In this document: positions 27,145 to 35,414 of the stretch, in pieces
Position numbering within the stretch: position 1 is the first letter of the stretch
Layout: each line of letters begins with the position of its first letter
Origin: Acidianus manzaensis
GTDB taxonomy: Archaea; Thermoproteota; Thermoprotei_A; Sulfolobales; Sulfolobaceae
DNA: 64,000 bases
Assembly (NCBI RefSeq): GCF_002116695.1
Contig: NZ_CP020477.1
Coordinates: forward strand, 62,001-126,000
Direction of reading: 5' to 3'
Notes under the pieces: model-generated
Told to the model about the DNA's origin: nothing
Database searches by the model: none
The model's input: the letters and a program-made list of their open reading frames with translations, nothing else
Program-made: the position numbers and the translations under genes

Positions 27145-27233
27145 TAGTTTGTGAAGCATCTGAAAATTGAGGCCGTTCTCTAGAACAGAACAATCCTTAG
27201 AACTAGCGTAAAGTATTCAAATGATGCACACTA
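27145..27233 (+). repeat. Dispersed palindromic repeat, best preserved copy
   Basis: It reads TAGTTTGTGAAGCATCTGAA at the left arm and ends TATTCAAATGATGCACACTA, with GAACAGAACAATCCTTAGAA in the centre. TA dinucleotides flank both ends. Confidence 0.85.
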
Positions 27234-27412
27234 TTGAATTTTAGGTTGATTACTATAGAAGTTTAGTGTAACGTTTAACCAATTTACATGAGTAAACATC
27301 CTCTTTTTACTATACACTGATCTAAAGTGCGTAACTTGAGAGAATTTAGGTTATCTTTTAACTAAGGAGATTTTTCATTAACTATTCTTAAGAACCTTAA
27401 GAAAAATCTAAA

Positions 27413-28474
27413 TTATCTGGCTAATAGAATAATTAATACTACTACTGTTGGAATTATTGCTATTAAGCTGATAAGTATTAATAATCCTGTCCTGTTTCCC
27501 AAGTTTATAGTGTATCCAAATCCGTTTCTTCTTGGAACCATTATTCTTGGATCAGCTGGATTGTAGTAGATAATTCCTCCTTTCCAGTATTTGTCGTCAT
27601 TGAAAACTTCATTATTTACTACAATATTGCGTAAGTACGATCCTCCTTCTACTCCTACTTTAAAGTAGAAAATGGTGGTTAGTAGAAAGATTGTTGAGAC
27701 CATTGATACTAGGAGTTCTGGTATGTAAGTAATTTTTAGGAATCCCCAAATGAAGAAGGAAATGGATGTCATTAAAGTTCCAATAATAAACAATATTACT
27801 CCTGATAATATTACTACGCTTTCTTTAAACTTTGAATAAGCTATGTAACTTTGTTCTGGATATGCTGGATTTATTATATTTGGTGTCTTAGCAGAAATTA
27901 ATGTAAAGATTGTAATTAGTGAGAATGGTATTAGTGCTATAAGGTCTATTAGGAAGAATTTAATGATTGTCTTAGGTACGTATTCGATTTTTCCAGAAGA
28001 TAATACATGATAAGGGATTTCTGCAGGAGCACTGCTATAGTATACTATACCTATAATTATTGTAGAAATTAAGACGATCCAAGCTAAAATGAGTGGCATA
28101 TAGATCATTTTTCCTTGTGGTGTTGATATTATAGCGTATCTTTTTGTTGGTTCTGGTAATTCTTCTCCTCTTTCTTTTATAACGACTCTTCTCCAATATA
28201 CTACATTCATTGATGATAGGAATGCGAAAATTAATGGTGTGAATATGTCTATGAACAGGGAATTAATGAGTGTTAATAGTAAGCTTAGGATTGCTGCAAG
28301 GATTAAGGTTAGTCTATATTTTAGTACAATAGTTTTTCCTTCTTTTTCTTTTTTAAATTCTGTTTTTACTCTTGCTCCTAAAAGTATGTCTGGAGCCTGT
28401 AAGTCAGGTAAAAAGAATTCCATGATGAATGCTAGAAGGACTACAGCAATAGGTACAATTATAATGGATATCAT
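27413..28474 (-). CDS. Polytopic membrane protein with DUF1648/DUF5808-like regions
   Basis: A 353-aa protein with about seven to eight transmembrane segments. The middle has an SAPAEIPYHV segment like DUF1648 proteins, and the C terminus has YWKGGIIYYNPADPRIMV, the pattern of DUF5808 domains, before a final membrane helix. In bacteria such proteins accompany GntR/YtrA-type regulators and some are immunity-like (SdpI relatives). It overlaps the upstream regulator by 4 bases and is certainly cotranscribed. A role in membrane stress or immunity to a membrane-active compound is inference from that association. Confidence 0.75.
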   Translation of the reverse strand: MISIIIVPIAVVLLAFIMEFFLPDLQAPDILLGARVKTEFKKEKEGKTIVLKYRLTLILAAILSLLLTLINSLFIDIFTPLIFAFLSSMNVVYWRRVVIKERGEELPEPTKRYAIISTPQGKMIYMPLILAWIVLISTIIIGIVYYSSAPAEIPYHVLSSGKIEYVPKTIIKFFLIDLIALIPFSLITIFTLISAKTPNIINPAYPEQSYIAYSKFKESVVILSGVILFIIGTLMTSISFFIWGFLKITYIPELLVSMVSTIFLLTTIFYFKVGVEGGSYLRNIVVNNEVFNDDKYWKGGIIYYNPADPRIMVPRRNGFGYTINLGNRTGLLILISLIAIIPTVVVLIILLAR

Positions 28475-28839
28475 GAGTTCTTCACTTCAATTGTAGTTTT
28501 CGATATGAAGTTCATTATTTCTTCTAAGTTTACGTTGCTTGCTAGCGCTCTGTATATTCCTTTTTTTATAATTTCTTTCCATTTTTCATCTTGAATACTT
28601 GATTTTACAATATATCTCTTCTTAGCTATTGTTAAATAACCTTCGTTAACTAGGTTATTATACGCTTTATTTACTGTAAGCATGTTAATGCCTAACATTG
28701 ATGCTAGTTCTCTGATAGATGGTATTGGATCGCCAGGTTTTAGTATTCCTTTTGCTATCAATTCGATTATTTGATCTTCTATTTGTTCGTAGATTGGAGT
28801 TTTGTCTTCTAGGTTAACAACTATTGTTATATTTGTCAT
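28471..28839 (-). CDS. GntR family (YtrA-type) transcriptional regulator
   Basis: A 122-aa protein with a winged helix at residues 10-78: IYEQIEDQIIELIAKGILKPGD, then IPSIRELASMLGINMLTVNKAYNNL (two consecutive parts of the HTH) and the wing GYLTIAKKRYIV. It has only a short C-terminal helix instead of an effector domain, the YtrA layout. It likely represses its own operon, which includes the membrane protein that overlaps its stop codon by ATGA. Confidence 0.9.
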   Translation of the reverse strand: MTNITIVVNLEDKTPIYEQIEDQIIELIAKGILKPGDPIPSIRELASMLGINMLTVNKAYNNLVNEGYLTIAKKRYIVKSSIQDEKWKEIIKKGIYRALASNVNLEEIMNFISKTTIEVKNS

Positions 28840-29360
28840 AATACAAGTATAACATTATGCTCTTTTAAAGCTTTCTAACATAGGAATAAGGAGAAAAAGG
28901 ATAAATAATTATGAAGTTATCATAAATCTGTAGAACATATTTTATTGAAGTAATATAATTCCTGAATATAATCTAAATCTAGAAAAGAGGGAGGTATTTT
29001 TAGACTGAGCTATTACGTCTTCATTGCTAATTGTAGTGGTTTCAATTATAATATACTAAAAACAGGAGAAAATGTAGAAATAAAATGGTAGTGATAATAA
29101 AAATGAAAAGTAAGAAAAAATTATCTATACTCTCATAATTTTTTGTTATTGTAATTTGCAACCAAATATAGGAAAATCAGTTATATTAGTTTATAGGGTA
29201 TCTGAAAATTGAGGCAATTCTCTCTATCAAGTTATTCGTAGAACTAACGTAAAGTATTCAATGGTATGCTATGGTTCTACTAGAGAATCTTAATTTTACA
29301 GATGAAAGAAAGATTTGTTTATGGTACCTTTCACCTCCTAGTTATAAAAAATTATTATTA
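28840..29360. other. Intergenic region, one dispersed repeat and no gene
   Basis: AT-rich DNA between the GntR gene start and the ABC permease stop. Apart from one copy of the dispersed repeat at 29187-29270 I see no gene or structured RNA. Confidence 0.5.
29187..29270 (+). repeat. Dispersed palindromic repeat
   Basis: The left arm TAGTTTATAGGGTATCTGAA and the right half GAACTAACGTAAAGTATTCA are kept, but the extreme right end is degraded. Confidence 0.7.
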
Positions 29361-30041
29361 TCATGATGATCTTCCGTTTAATCTTAAATATAGTGCGCCA
29401 AAAATTGCTATTAAGGCTATTATTCCTAGATTCCACGTTATCGAGAATGAACCATTCAAGTCATATCTTAATGCTTGAGCAATATAAGTTGTAGGTTCTA
29501 GTAGTGAGGGAATTCTGAAGTATAAAGGTAGAGCATAATATGAGATGAAAGTTGGTGCAAAGAAAGATAATCCTATACCTAAGACCTGGGATAGTTCATT
29601 TACTTGCCTTTGTTTGAAAGCTAATCCTAAGTCTAATCCAATTATTGCTGAAGCGATCATTGATAAGATTACGCTTATGAATAGTCCTATCCAGTTAACA
29701 TTTATTGAGATAAATTCCTTTGCTATAAATATTAATACTACTATTAATGGTATTGCAATGATCATATTTGTAAAGGATACTGAAAGTCCTGTTAACCACT
29801 TTGGAGATCCAAATGTATAAAGTATTGTTAAATGTCCTACTGTTTTCATGGATGAAATTTGTTGAGAGATGGAAGTAAAAATATCTAGTGAAATAAATAG
29901 AGTTATTGTTCCTACTAAAGTGTCATAAGAAGGAAAATTAAGGATGAAAGCTATTGGGAAGAATATTAGGAAGAAAATGCTAGTTGCTAGGAAGTATCTG
30001 GTTTGCCTAATATATAATTCAACAAGAACTAGGAATTTCAT
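29361..30041 (-). CDS. ABC-2 type transporter permease
   Basis: A 226-aa membrane protein with six predicted helices, the length and pattern of ABC-2 export permeases (DrrB/NodJ-like). Its start overlaps the ATP-binding gene stop by 4 bases, so both are in one transcript with the regulator upstream. The substrate is unknown; this class exports lipids, drugs or polysaccharide pieces. Confidence 0.82.
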   Translation of the reverse strand: MKFLVLVELYIRQTRYFLATSIFFLIFFPIAFILNFPSYDTLVGTITLFISLDIFTSISQQISSMKTVGHLTILYTFGSPKWLTGLSVSFTNMIIAIPLIVVLIFIAKEFISINVNWIGLFISVILSMIASAIIGLDLGLAFKQRQVNELSQVLGIGLSFFAPTFISYYALPLYFRIPSLLEPTTYIAQALRYDLNGSFSITWNLGIIALIAIFGALYLRLNGRSS

Positions 30042-30841
30042 TTTTCAAACACCTTAGTGTAAATTTCTTCTAGCGAAGGGAGTTTTACTTCAAATTTGAA
30101 GTTTGCTTTAGCTATAAAATCCTTTATCTCATGAATTTTTACATAATATTTTTCTCCTGATTCTACGTTGGTAACTTCGTAGTATTCTGAAAATTTTTCT
30201 TTTATTTCGTTTACTTTTCCTTCCATTAATATTTTTTTGTTTAAGAAATATACTCTGTCAGAAAGTTCTTCTGCTTCTTCTAGATAGTGTGTTGTAAGGA
30301 TAATTGTTTTCTTTTCTTCTTTTTTTACTTCTTTGATGTATTCCCATACTTCTCTTCTTGATTCTGGATCTAAACCTACTGTAGGTTCGTCTAATATAAT
30401 TATTTTAGGATCAGTAATTAGAACTGATGCTATTAGTGTTTTTCTTTTATTTCCTCCTGATAGGTCGTCTACTACAGCTTTTGGATTTATTTTGAATTTT
30501 TCTAGAAGTTCTATCGCTCTTTTTTTAGCTTCGTTTTTTGGTAATCCTTTTAGTCTGCCTAAAATTGTTACGTGTTCTTCTGCTGTTACCGAATCTAATG
30601 GTCTAGCTTCTTGGGGCACTACTCCCATGTATTTTAATGCTTTGGATGGTTTTACTCCTAGTATTCTGATTTCTCCTTTGTCTGGTTTTAATTCTCCGTA
30701 TATTTGTCTCATTAGTGTTGTTTTTCCACCTCCATTAGGTCCTAAGAATGTAACTAATTCCCCTTCATCAATACGGAAGGAAACATCTTCGTTTGCTATT
30801 AGTTTTCCATAACTTTTCCATACGTTTTTAGCTTCTATCAT
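30038..30841 (-). CDS. ABC transporter ATP-binding protein
   Basis: A 267-aa ATPase of the CcmA/DrrA group. Walker A is FLGPNGGGKTTL (third glycine in place of the more common serine or alanine), the signature is LSGGNKRKTLIA, Walker B is IIILDEPTVGLDPE, and the switch is LTTHYLEEAE. A C-terminal extension of about 60 residues follows, as is usual for exporters. It overlaps the upstream ArsR-type gene and the downstream permease by 4 bases each. Together they make a self-regulated export operon. Confidence 0.92.
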   Translation of the reverse strand: MIEAKNVWKSYGKLIANEDVSFRIDEGELVTFLGPNGGGKTTLMRQIYGELKPDKGEIRILGVKPSKALKYMGVVPQEARPLDSVTAEEHVTILGRLKGLPKNEAKKRAIELLEKFKINPKAVVDDLSGGNKRKTLIASVLITDPKIIILDEPTVGLDPESRREVWEYIKEVKKEEKKTIILTTHYLEEAEELSDRVYFLNKKILMEGKVNEIKEKFSEYYEVTNVESGEKYYVKIHEIKDFIAKANFKFEVKLPSLEEIYTKVFEK

Positions 30842-32010
30842 GATATATCACTTTGTTTAATTTTTATTATTCCGCCATCTGCTTTGGCTGAAATTTGGAG
30901 GAGACTTTTATTTCCAGGCCTAGATGGGGGTAAGTTAACTATTCCAACTGACGATGAAGACGAAGATATTATTGACATATCTTTAGGTGTAAATATTCCT
31001 AAGTTGGCCATTCCTCCATCTAAATTTAAGTTCAGTGTATTTTTGTCTGACATATAAGTTATTTTTCCATCAATTTTTCCTCCATTAACAGTAATATTTG
31101 AGTTTTGATTAATGATTTCAAATTCAGCTAATCCTCCATCGATGTCTAAATTTAAATTATTTATTTTTATTCCGTTTATGCTTATTTTTCCTCCATCTAA
31201 TTCTATATCTAGAGAATTAACGTCTGGATATGTTATAAGCAATTCACATCCATTACCTTCTATTTTATCTGGATAAATGTCTAAGTCTGAATAATCTCTA
31301 CATTTAGCTATCAAATAAGGATTACCTTTTTTTATCTTTATTACTCCTCCGTTTAGTTCTATTTTCATTTTATCTTTAAACTCGATTTTATTATTATATA
31401 CAATTTTATTTTGATAAAATTTTGGATGCTTTAAAAAAGAGAAGAACGATTTAGACGAAGACGGTATTGAAGGTTCCTCTTCTTTATTATCTTCTTTGTT
31501 TTCCTTTTCTATTATATTTTCTACATTTACTGATTTATTATTTATTATTAACAGAATATTTTCTGATGCGATTATATTTCTTATATTCTCAATTTTTTCT
31601 AGGATTTCATTAAGTAAAGAAGAATTTACTTCGTCAAATTCTACAGTTTCTACATTTTTTATTATCAATTTTCTATCTTCTTCTTTTAGTTTGATTAATA
31701 GATTATTATCAATTTTTACATAATTTATATATTCTAAGATTAGAGGTAAATTAGGCGGATTTAGTTTAAAGCTTGTTTCCCCAGAATTTACTTGATTGAT
31801 TATTTCTAAAGCGGTTTTTCCTAGTTCTGTTAGACTATATTTTCCTTCTTCATCTTTTGTTATGAGTCCGTCTAATTTTTTGATATGAAATGATAATGCT
31901 GGAGAATCGATTTTTAGTTCTTCTGATAGTTCTGAAAAAGTTTTTGGAGTTTGTAGAGATTGCAATACTCTTCTTCGCGTTTCATTTGATATTGCTTCAA
32001 ATATGTCCAT
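30838..32010 (-). CDS. ArsR-like HTH regulator fused to DUF4097-type beta-repeat domain
   Basis: A 390-aa protein. Residues 1-70 are a winged helix of the ArsR group (FEAISNETRRRVLQSLQTPK, then a SELSEELKIDSPALSFHIKK pattern). A central 100-residue helical, acidic part is followed by a C-terminal region of short strands with repeated D/N-GG turns (ELDGGKISING, DIDGGLAEFEI, NLDGGMANLGI), as in DUF4097 adhesin-like domains. The repeats form a beta-solenoid-like surface. It is the first gene of the ABC operon and probably senses something related to the exporter. No membrane helix is present, so the beta domain would be cytoplasmic, which is odd for this family. Confidence 0.72.
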   Translation of the reverse strand: MDIFEAISNETRRRVLQSLQTPKTFSELSEELKIDSPALSFHIKKLDGLITKDEEGKYSLTELGKTALEIINQVNSGETSFKLNPPNLPLILEYINYVKIDNNLLIKLKEEDRKLIIKNVETVEFDEVNSSLLNEILEKIENIRNIIASENILLIINNKSVNVENIIEKENKEDNKEEEPSIPSSSKSFFSFLKHPKFYQNKIVYNNKIEFKDKMKIELNGGVIKIKKGNPYLIAKCRDYSDLDIYPDKIEGNGCELLITYPDVNSLDIELDGGKISINGIKINNLNLDIDGGLAEFEIINQNSNITVNGGKIDGKITYMSDKNTLNLNLDGGMANLGIFTPKDMSIISSSSSSVGIVNLPPSRPGNKSLLQISAKADGGIIKIKQSDIS

Positions 32011-32233
32011 AGGTACAACATATTTCTTCTACATTTAAATGTTTCGTATTTTTCTATAAAGTAAATAGAAATTTACTCATCAAATTCATATTAAATAAGC
32101 TAAGTGGTTTAATAATCTTTTATTTATTAATTTAATATATTTATGGATAAAGATAGTTTTATAGTTCTTTTTTATGTAAGTTTTAAATAATACAAAACTT
32201 ATCAAGAAAGATATGTAAAGAGAAGGAGATAAA

Positions 32234-32470
32234 ATTATCAAAGAAGTTCCATTATCTCCTAATTTAGTAGTTTCTGTTGGCGATGAAGAAAACTTCTATA
32301 GAGGAAGAACTTCAATATTCACTGGATATCATTCTGGTGTATCATATACTTTTGTTGATATAATATTTATTCAAAATGGAATCGAAATGTTAAGGTTTGA
32401 AAAAGTTTCTTCGGGAAAAGCTAATGAGCTTTTATCAAAATTGCGTAGTATGGGAATACAGACATATTAG
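32234..32470 (+). CDS. Possible small protein with non-standard ATT start
   Basis: An open frame of about 78 codons with balanced composition (for example SPNLVVSVGDEENFYRGRTS) but no ATG, GTG or TTG at its beginning. GGAG at 32225-32228 lies five bases before ATT at 32234. A TATA-like TTTTAAATAAT lies at about 32182-32192, and the transcript would begin near ATGTAA (32213-32218), a start codon followed at once by a stop. Either an ATT start, a lost upstream codon, or a relic explains this. No family is recognised. Confidence 0.4.
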   Translation: MIKEVPLSPNLVVSVGDEENFYRGRTSIFTGYHSGVSYTFVDIIFIQNGIEMLRFEKVSSGKANELLSKLRSMGIQTY

Positions 32471-32531
32471 ACTGAATCTGCTAAAAATCGCATATACTAG
32501 GAAAAAAATTGAATTATCTTTTTTTAAAAAA

Positions 32532-35369
32532 TTATTTTATTTTCTTTGTTTGAGTTAATACGAATGCAATGCCTGCCAGTAAGACTATTATCATAGAGAT
32601 TACGTCAATATCACTAGAGTTTACGCTTCTCTGTATATTTTCATTGTTTTGATGAGTTGTATTTGCTTTACTTTGAGAGATGTTTGCATTAGGATTAAAG
32701 CTTAGTGTGGATACGTTATATTTCGATATTAATAATCCCAATTGTGTTATAGGAATTATATGAGCTCCTAATTCTTGGTTATTCACGTTAACATAAAATT
32801 CTACTGTTAGATTATGTGCTTTGATATTATTATAATTTAGTAATACTACGTTTAAACCTGGGAGTAAGGTTACTTGTTTGTAAGTTATTATGCTATTATT
32901 TTGAGCTATTGCTACTATTATATTTGCGTTAACTCCTAGACCATTTTGTATATTTAATATAGCAACATTCTTTGTTATTATAGAGTTAGCTAAGTTTAAT
33001 TGTGAAAAACTATTATTTACATAATTAATTATAGCGTGATCGTATACTATTGGCTGTATCGCAAACCATTGTGGGCCATAGTTTGGAGGTCCTGCTTGCC
33101 ATGTCCAATCGCTTCCTTCTGAAACGTACAAATAGTTCCATAATGTATAGTACATTTGATATGCAGGTGGTAAATTTAAGTTAGTTGCGTTAGGTGCGTG
33201 AGTAAAAGATAAGGGAACTACTGGAGATAGCGGCAATCCAAGTAAATTAGAGTATGCTACTAAATATGTTCTGGCTTCTGATACATTATCCCAGATTTCT
33301 ATCTTTCCTTGATATCCGTTATTCCAATCATTTAAGTTAGTGTCCCAGCTTTCTTCTGGTAAGTTAGTTAATAATCCTCCGACTTTATGCGTAGCTAAAG
33401 CCTGGTTTATTGTCTGAGTCTCTAACCAACCTTGGCCTTCAGCGGTAGATATTGAGTTATATATTGCGTATAGGTCTGCCGGTCCTGTGGTTGGATTGAA
33501 TATTAATGGATTTTCTCCGTCTAAGGCTACTACGTCAATTCCGCCTGGATGTGACATATAAACTCTAGCTAAGTATTGTAACAGTTCTTCTGATGTAAGT
33601 TGTGGTGATTGACTGAAGAAGGAGAACGAGAACATGTTAGATAGATTTGTATCTCTAAATAATACATAAATTGTTTGACCAAGGGAATTTTCTACTTCGT
33701 AAACTTGATATGGTGATGATACATTTCCTTTTACTACTGTTAAATCTGGTGCTATTTGTACGAATGAGTACCAGTCCAATAGTGTAACGTTTATTCCGGT
33801 TTCATTATAAAGTTGAATTAATCCCATATTGAATGCCATTTCTGGTGTCCATGCTGCATTGGCTTTTACTCCAAATACGTAATTAGTCATGTTTTCTCCC
33901 ATTAATATTTGAGCGAGTAGATCCGAACTCCAACCATTATCGTATTCTATAGCCATTAACGGATGATAGAATGATACTGTCAGAACTTGTAATCTTCCTT
34001 CTTTAACTAAGTTTCTGTATAATTCTATAGTTCGTAATGTAGCATTATAATCGTGTGTTATGTTAATGTTGTATCCTTCGTTATTTATTATAGTGATGTT
34101 TTCGTTATGTAAGAAGGCTTCCCATTGATATAAAAGAACTCCGGTAAAATCTATGCTTATATTAATGTTTTTGAAATAATTAAGTAATAGTGCTTGTAAT
34201 TCATATGAACCTACTAAGCTTCCATTATAGTAGAAATCTTGACCAGTGTGAATTGGAACCCATGGTTGTCCATAGCTTCCATTTGGTTCTATGTATAATG
34301 GTTGATGCATGTTCCAATCTATGACTAAGCTTAATGGTTTTTTACCTGTAGTGTTTAAAATGTATAGCTGGGGTAATGTATAAGTTTGAATTAGTCCATG
34401 ATATATTACATTAAGTGTTGAATCATATATGCCTTGTGATAAAAGATGTGCTGGGAAGGTAATTGAGACGTTATTTATTCCCGTTGATAAGGTTAAATTA
34501 TTACTATATAAAAGCATATTATCTTCGAAAAGCTGTAATCCGTATTGGGCTGTAGGACCGTTATTTCTTAGAGTAATAGTAACGTTTACTGTTTCGTTTT
34601 CTGTATATACATATTCGTTAAAGGAAGACGTAATTAGTGTTAATGGAGTATAGACATCTTGTATGTCAAAATTGTAATATGTATTATTATGTAAGTATTC
34701 GTTTAACGTTTGATCGTAATATACCCATTGCACCCATTGTCCTGGTTTAAATGGTCCTATAATTACAGTATAATTTCCGTATAGTGGATTATAAGTCATG
34801 TTTGCGTTGCTTATATTTGACCATGGTAAACCAGTTTCTGGACCTGAAGCTAATCCATAGTGTAAGATCATTACATCTGGTGGTCTTCCTAATGCTGTTA
34901 TAAGTATGCTACCGTTACTTAGTACAACAGCGTAGGTTTTTCCTAATTCATTGCTAGGTGGATTAACTATTAAGTTCCAGTTCCAAAATGGGTGGTTATC
35001 ATAGTTTATGAATTGTGTTCCATTTACAAGGAAATCCCATGCTATCCATGTTCCATTATTAAATGGACCTACTGTTACTTGAAATGCGTTTATGGTGTTA
35101 TTCCATGTCATTGGTGTTTCCATTGCTCCAGGTGTTCCATTTAGTGTGTAATATGGTCCTTGAGGATATGGTTCTATTCCCCAATATAGATCTACTTCTG
35201 AGTTTTCATTAATTCCATGTAAGTATACTGTTACATAGCCTGAAGAAGTTACTGAAAAGTTAACTGAGATAGAGTTTACTGAATTTGCTGGAAAGCTTTG
35301 TATCAGAAATCCTAAAAATATTATAGAAATTAAAATTCCTAGTATCTTGTATGTACTCATATTTATCAT
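32532..35369 (-). CDS. GH57 family alpha-amylase/amylopullulanase-like enzyme, membrane anchored
   Basis: A 945-aa secreted protein. There is an N-terminal signal/anchor helix, two or more beta-sandwich domains (residues 20-330), then a GH57 catalytic domain: LVIDWNMHQPLYIE (HQP motif, about 347-360), AWTPEMAFNMG with the probable nucleophile glutamate, and VVALDGENPLIF with the probable acid aspartate. A C-terminal membrane helix (IDVISMIIVLLAGIAF) and a lysine tail anchor it to the cell surface. Many N-x-S/T sites suggest glycosylation. It follows the GH15 gene by 45 bases but has its own TATA-like TTTAAATATAAG. It would cut starch or glycogen outside the cell for the linked importer. Confidence 0.87.
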   Translation of the reverse strand: MINMSTYKILGILISIIFLGFLIQSFPANSVNSISVNFSVTSSGYVTVYLHGINENSEVDLYWGIEPYPQGPYYTLNGTPGAMETPMTWNNTINAFQVTVGPFNNGTWIAWDFLVNGTQFINYDNHPFWNWNLIVNPPSNELGKTYAVVLSNGSILITALGRPPDVMILHYGLASGPETGLPWSNISNANMTYNPLYGNYTVIIGPFKPGQWVQWVYYDQTLNEYLHNNTYYNFDIQDVYTPLTLITSSFNEYVYTENETVNVTITLRNNGPTAQYGLQLFEDNMLLYSNNLTLSTGINNVSITFPAHLLSQGIYDSTLNVIYHGLIQTYTLPQLYILNTTGKKPLSLVIDWNMHQPLYIEPNGSYGQPWVPIHTGQDFYYNGSLVGSYELQALLLNYFKNINISIDFTGVLLYQWEAFLHNENITIINNEGYNINITHDYNATLRTIELYRNLVKEGRLQVLTVSFYHPLMAIEYDNGWSSDLLAQILMGENMTNYVFGVKANAAWTPEMAFNMGLIQLYNETGINVTLLDWYSFVQIAPDLTVVKGNVSSPYQVYEVENSLGQTIYVLFRDTNLSNMFSFSFFSQSPQLTSEELLQYLARVYMSHPGGIDVVALDGENPLIFNPTTGPADLYAIYNSISTAEGQGWLETQTINQALATHKVGGLLTNLPEESWDTNLNDWNNGYQGKIEIWDNVSEARTYLVAYSNLLGLPLSPVVPLSFTHAPNATNLNLPPAYQMYYTLWNYLYVSEGSDWTWQAGPPNYGPQWFAIQPIVYDHAIINYVNNSFSQLNLANSIITKNVAILNIQNGLGVNANIIVAIAQNNSIITYKQVTLLPGLNVVLLNYNNIKAHNLTVEFYVNVNNQELGAHIIPITQLGLLISKYNVSTLSFNPNANISQSKANTTHQNNENIQRSVNSSDIDVISMIIVLLAGIAFVLTQTKKIK

Positions 35370-35414
35370 TATAAAATAAATGTATCTTATATTTAAACTT
35401 TATGTATTGTCATT

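Noticed and set aside
7505..29270. The dispersed 85-bp repeats as a degenerate CRISPR array
   Set aside because: Copies are kilobases apart, occur in both orientations and carry no regular spacers. They are longer than CRISPR repeats and are individually palindromic.
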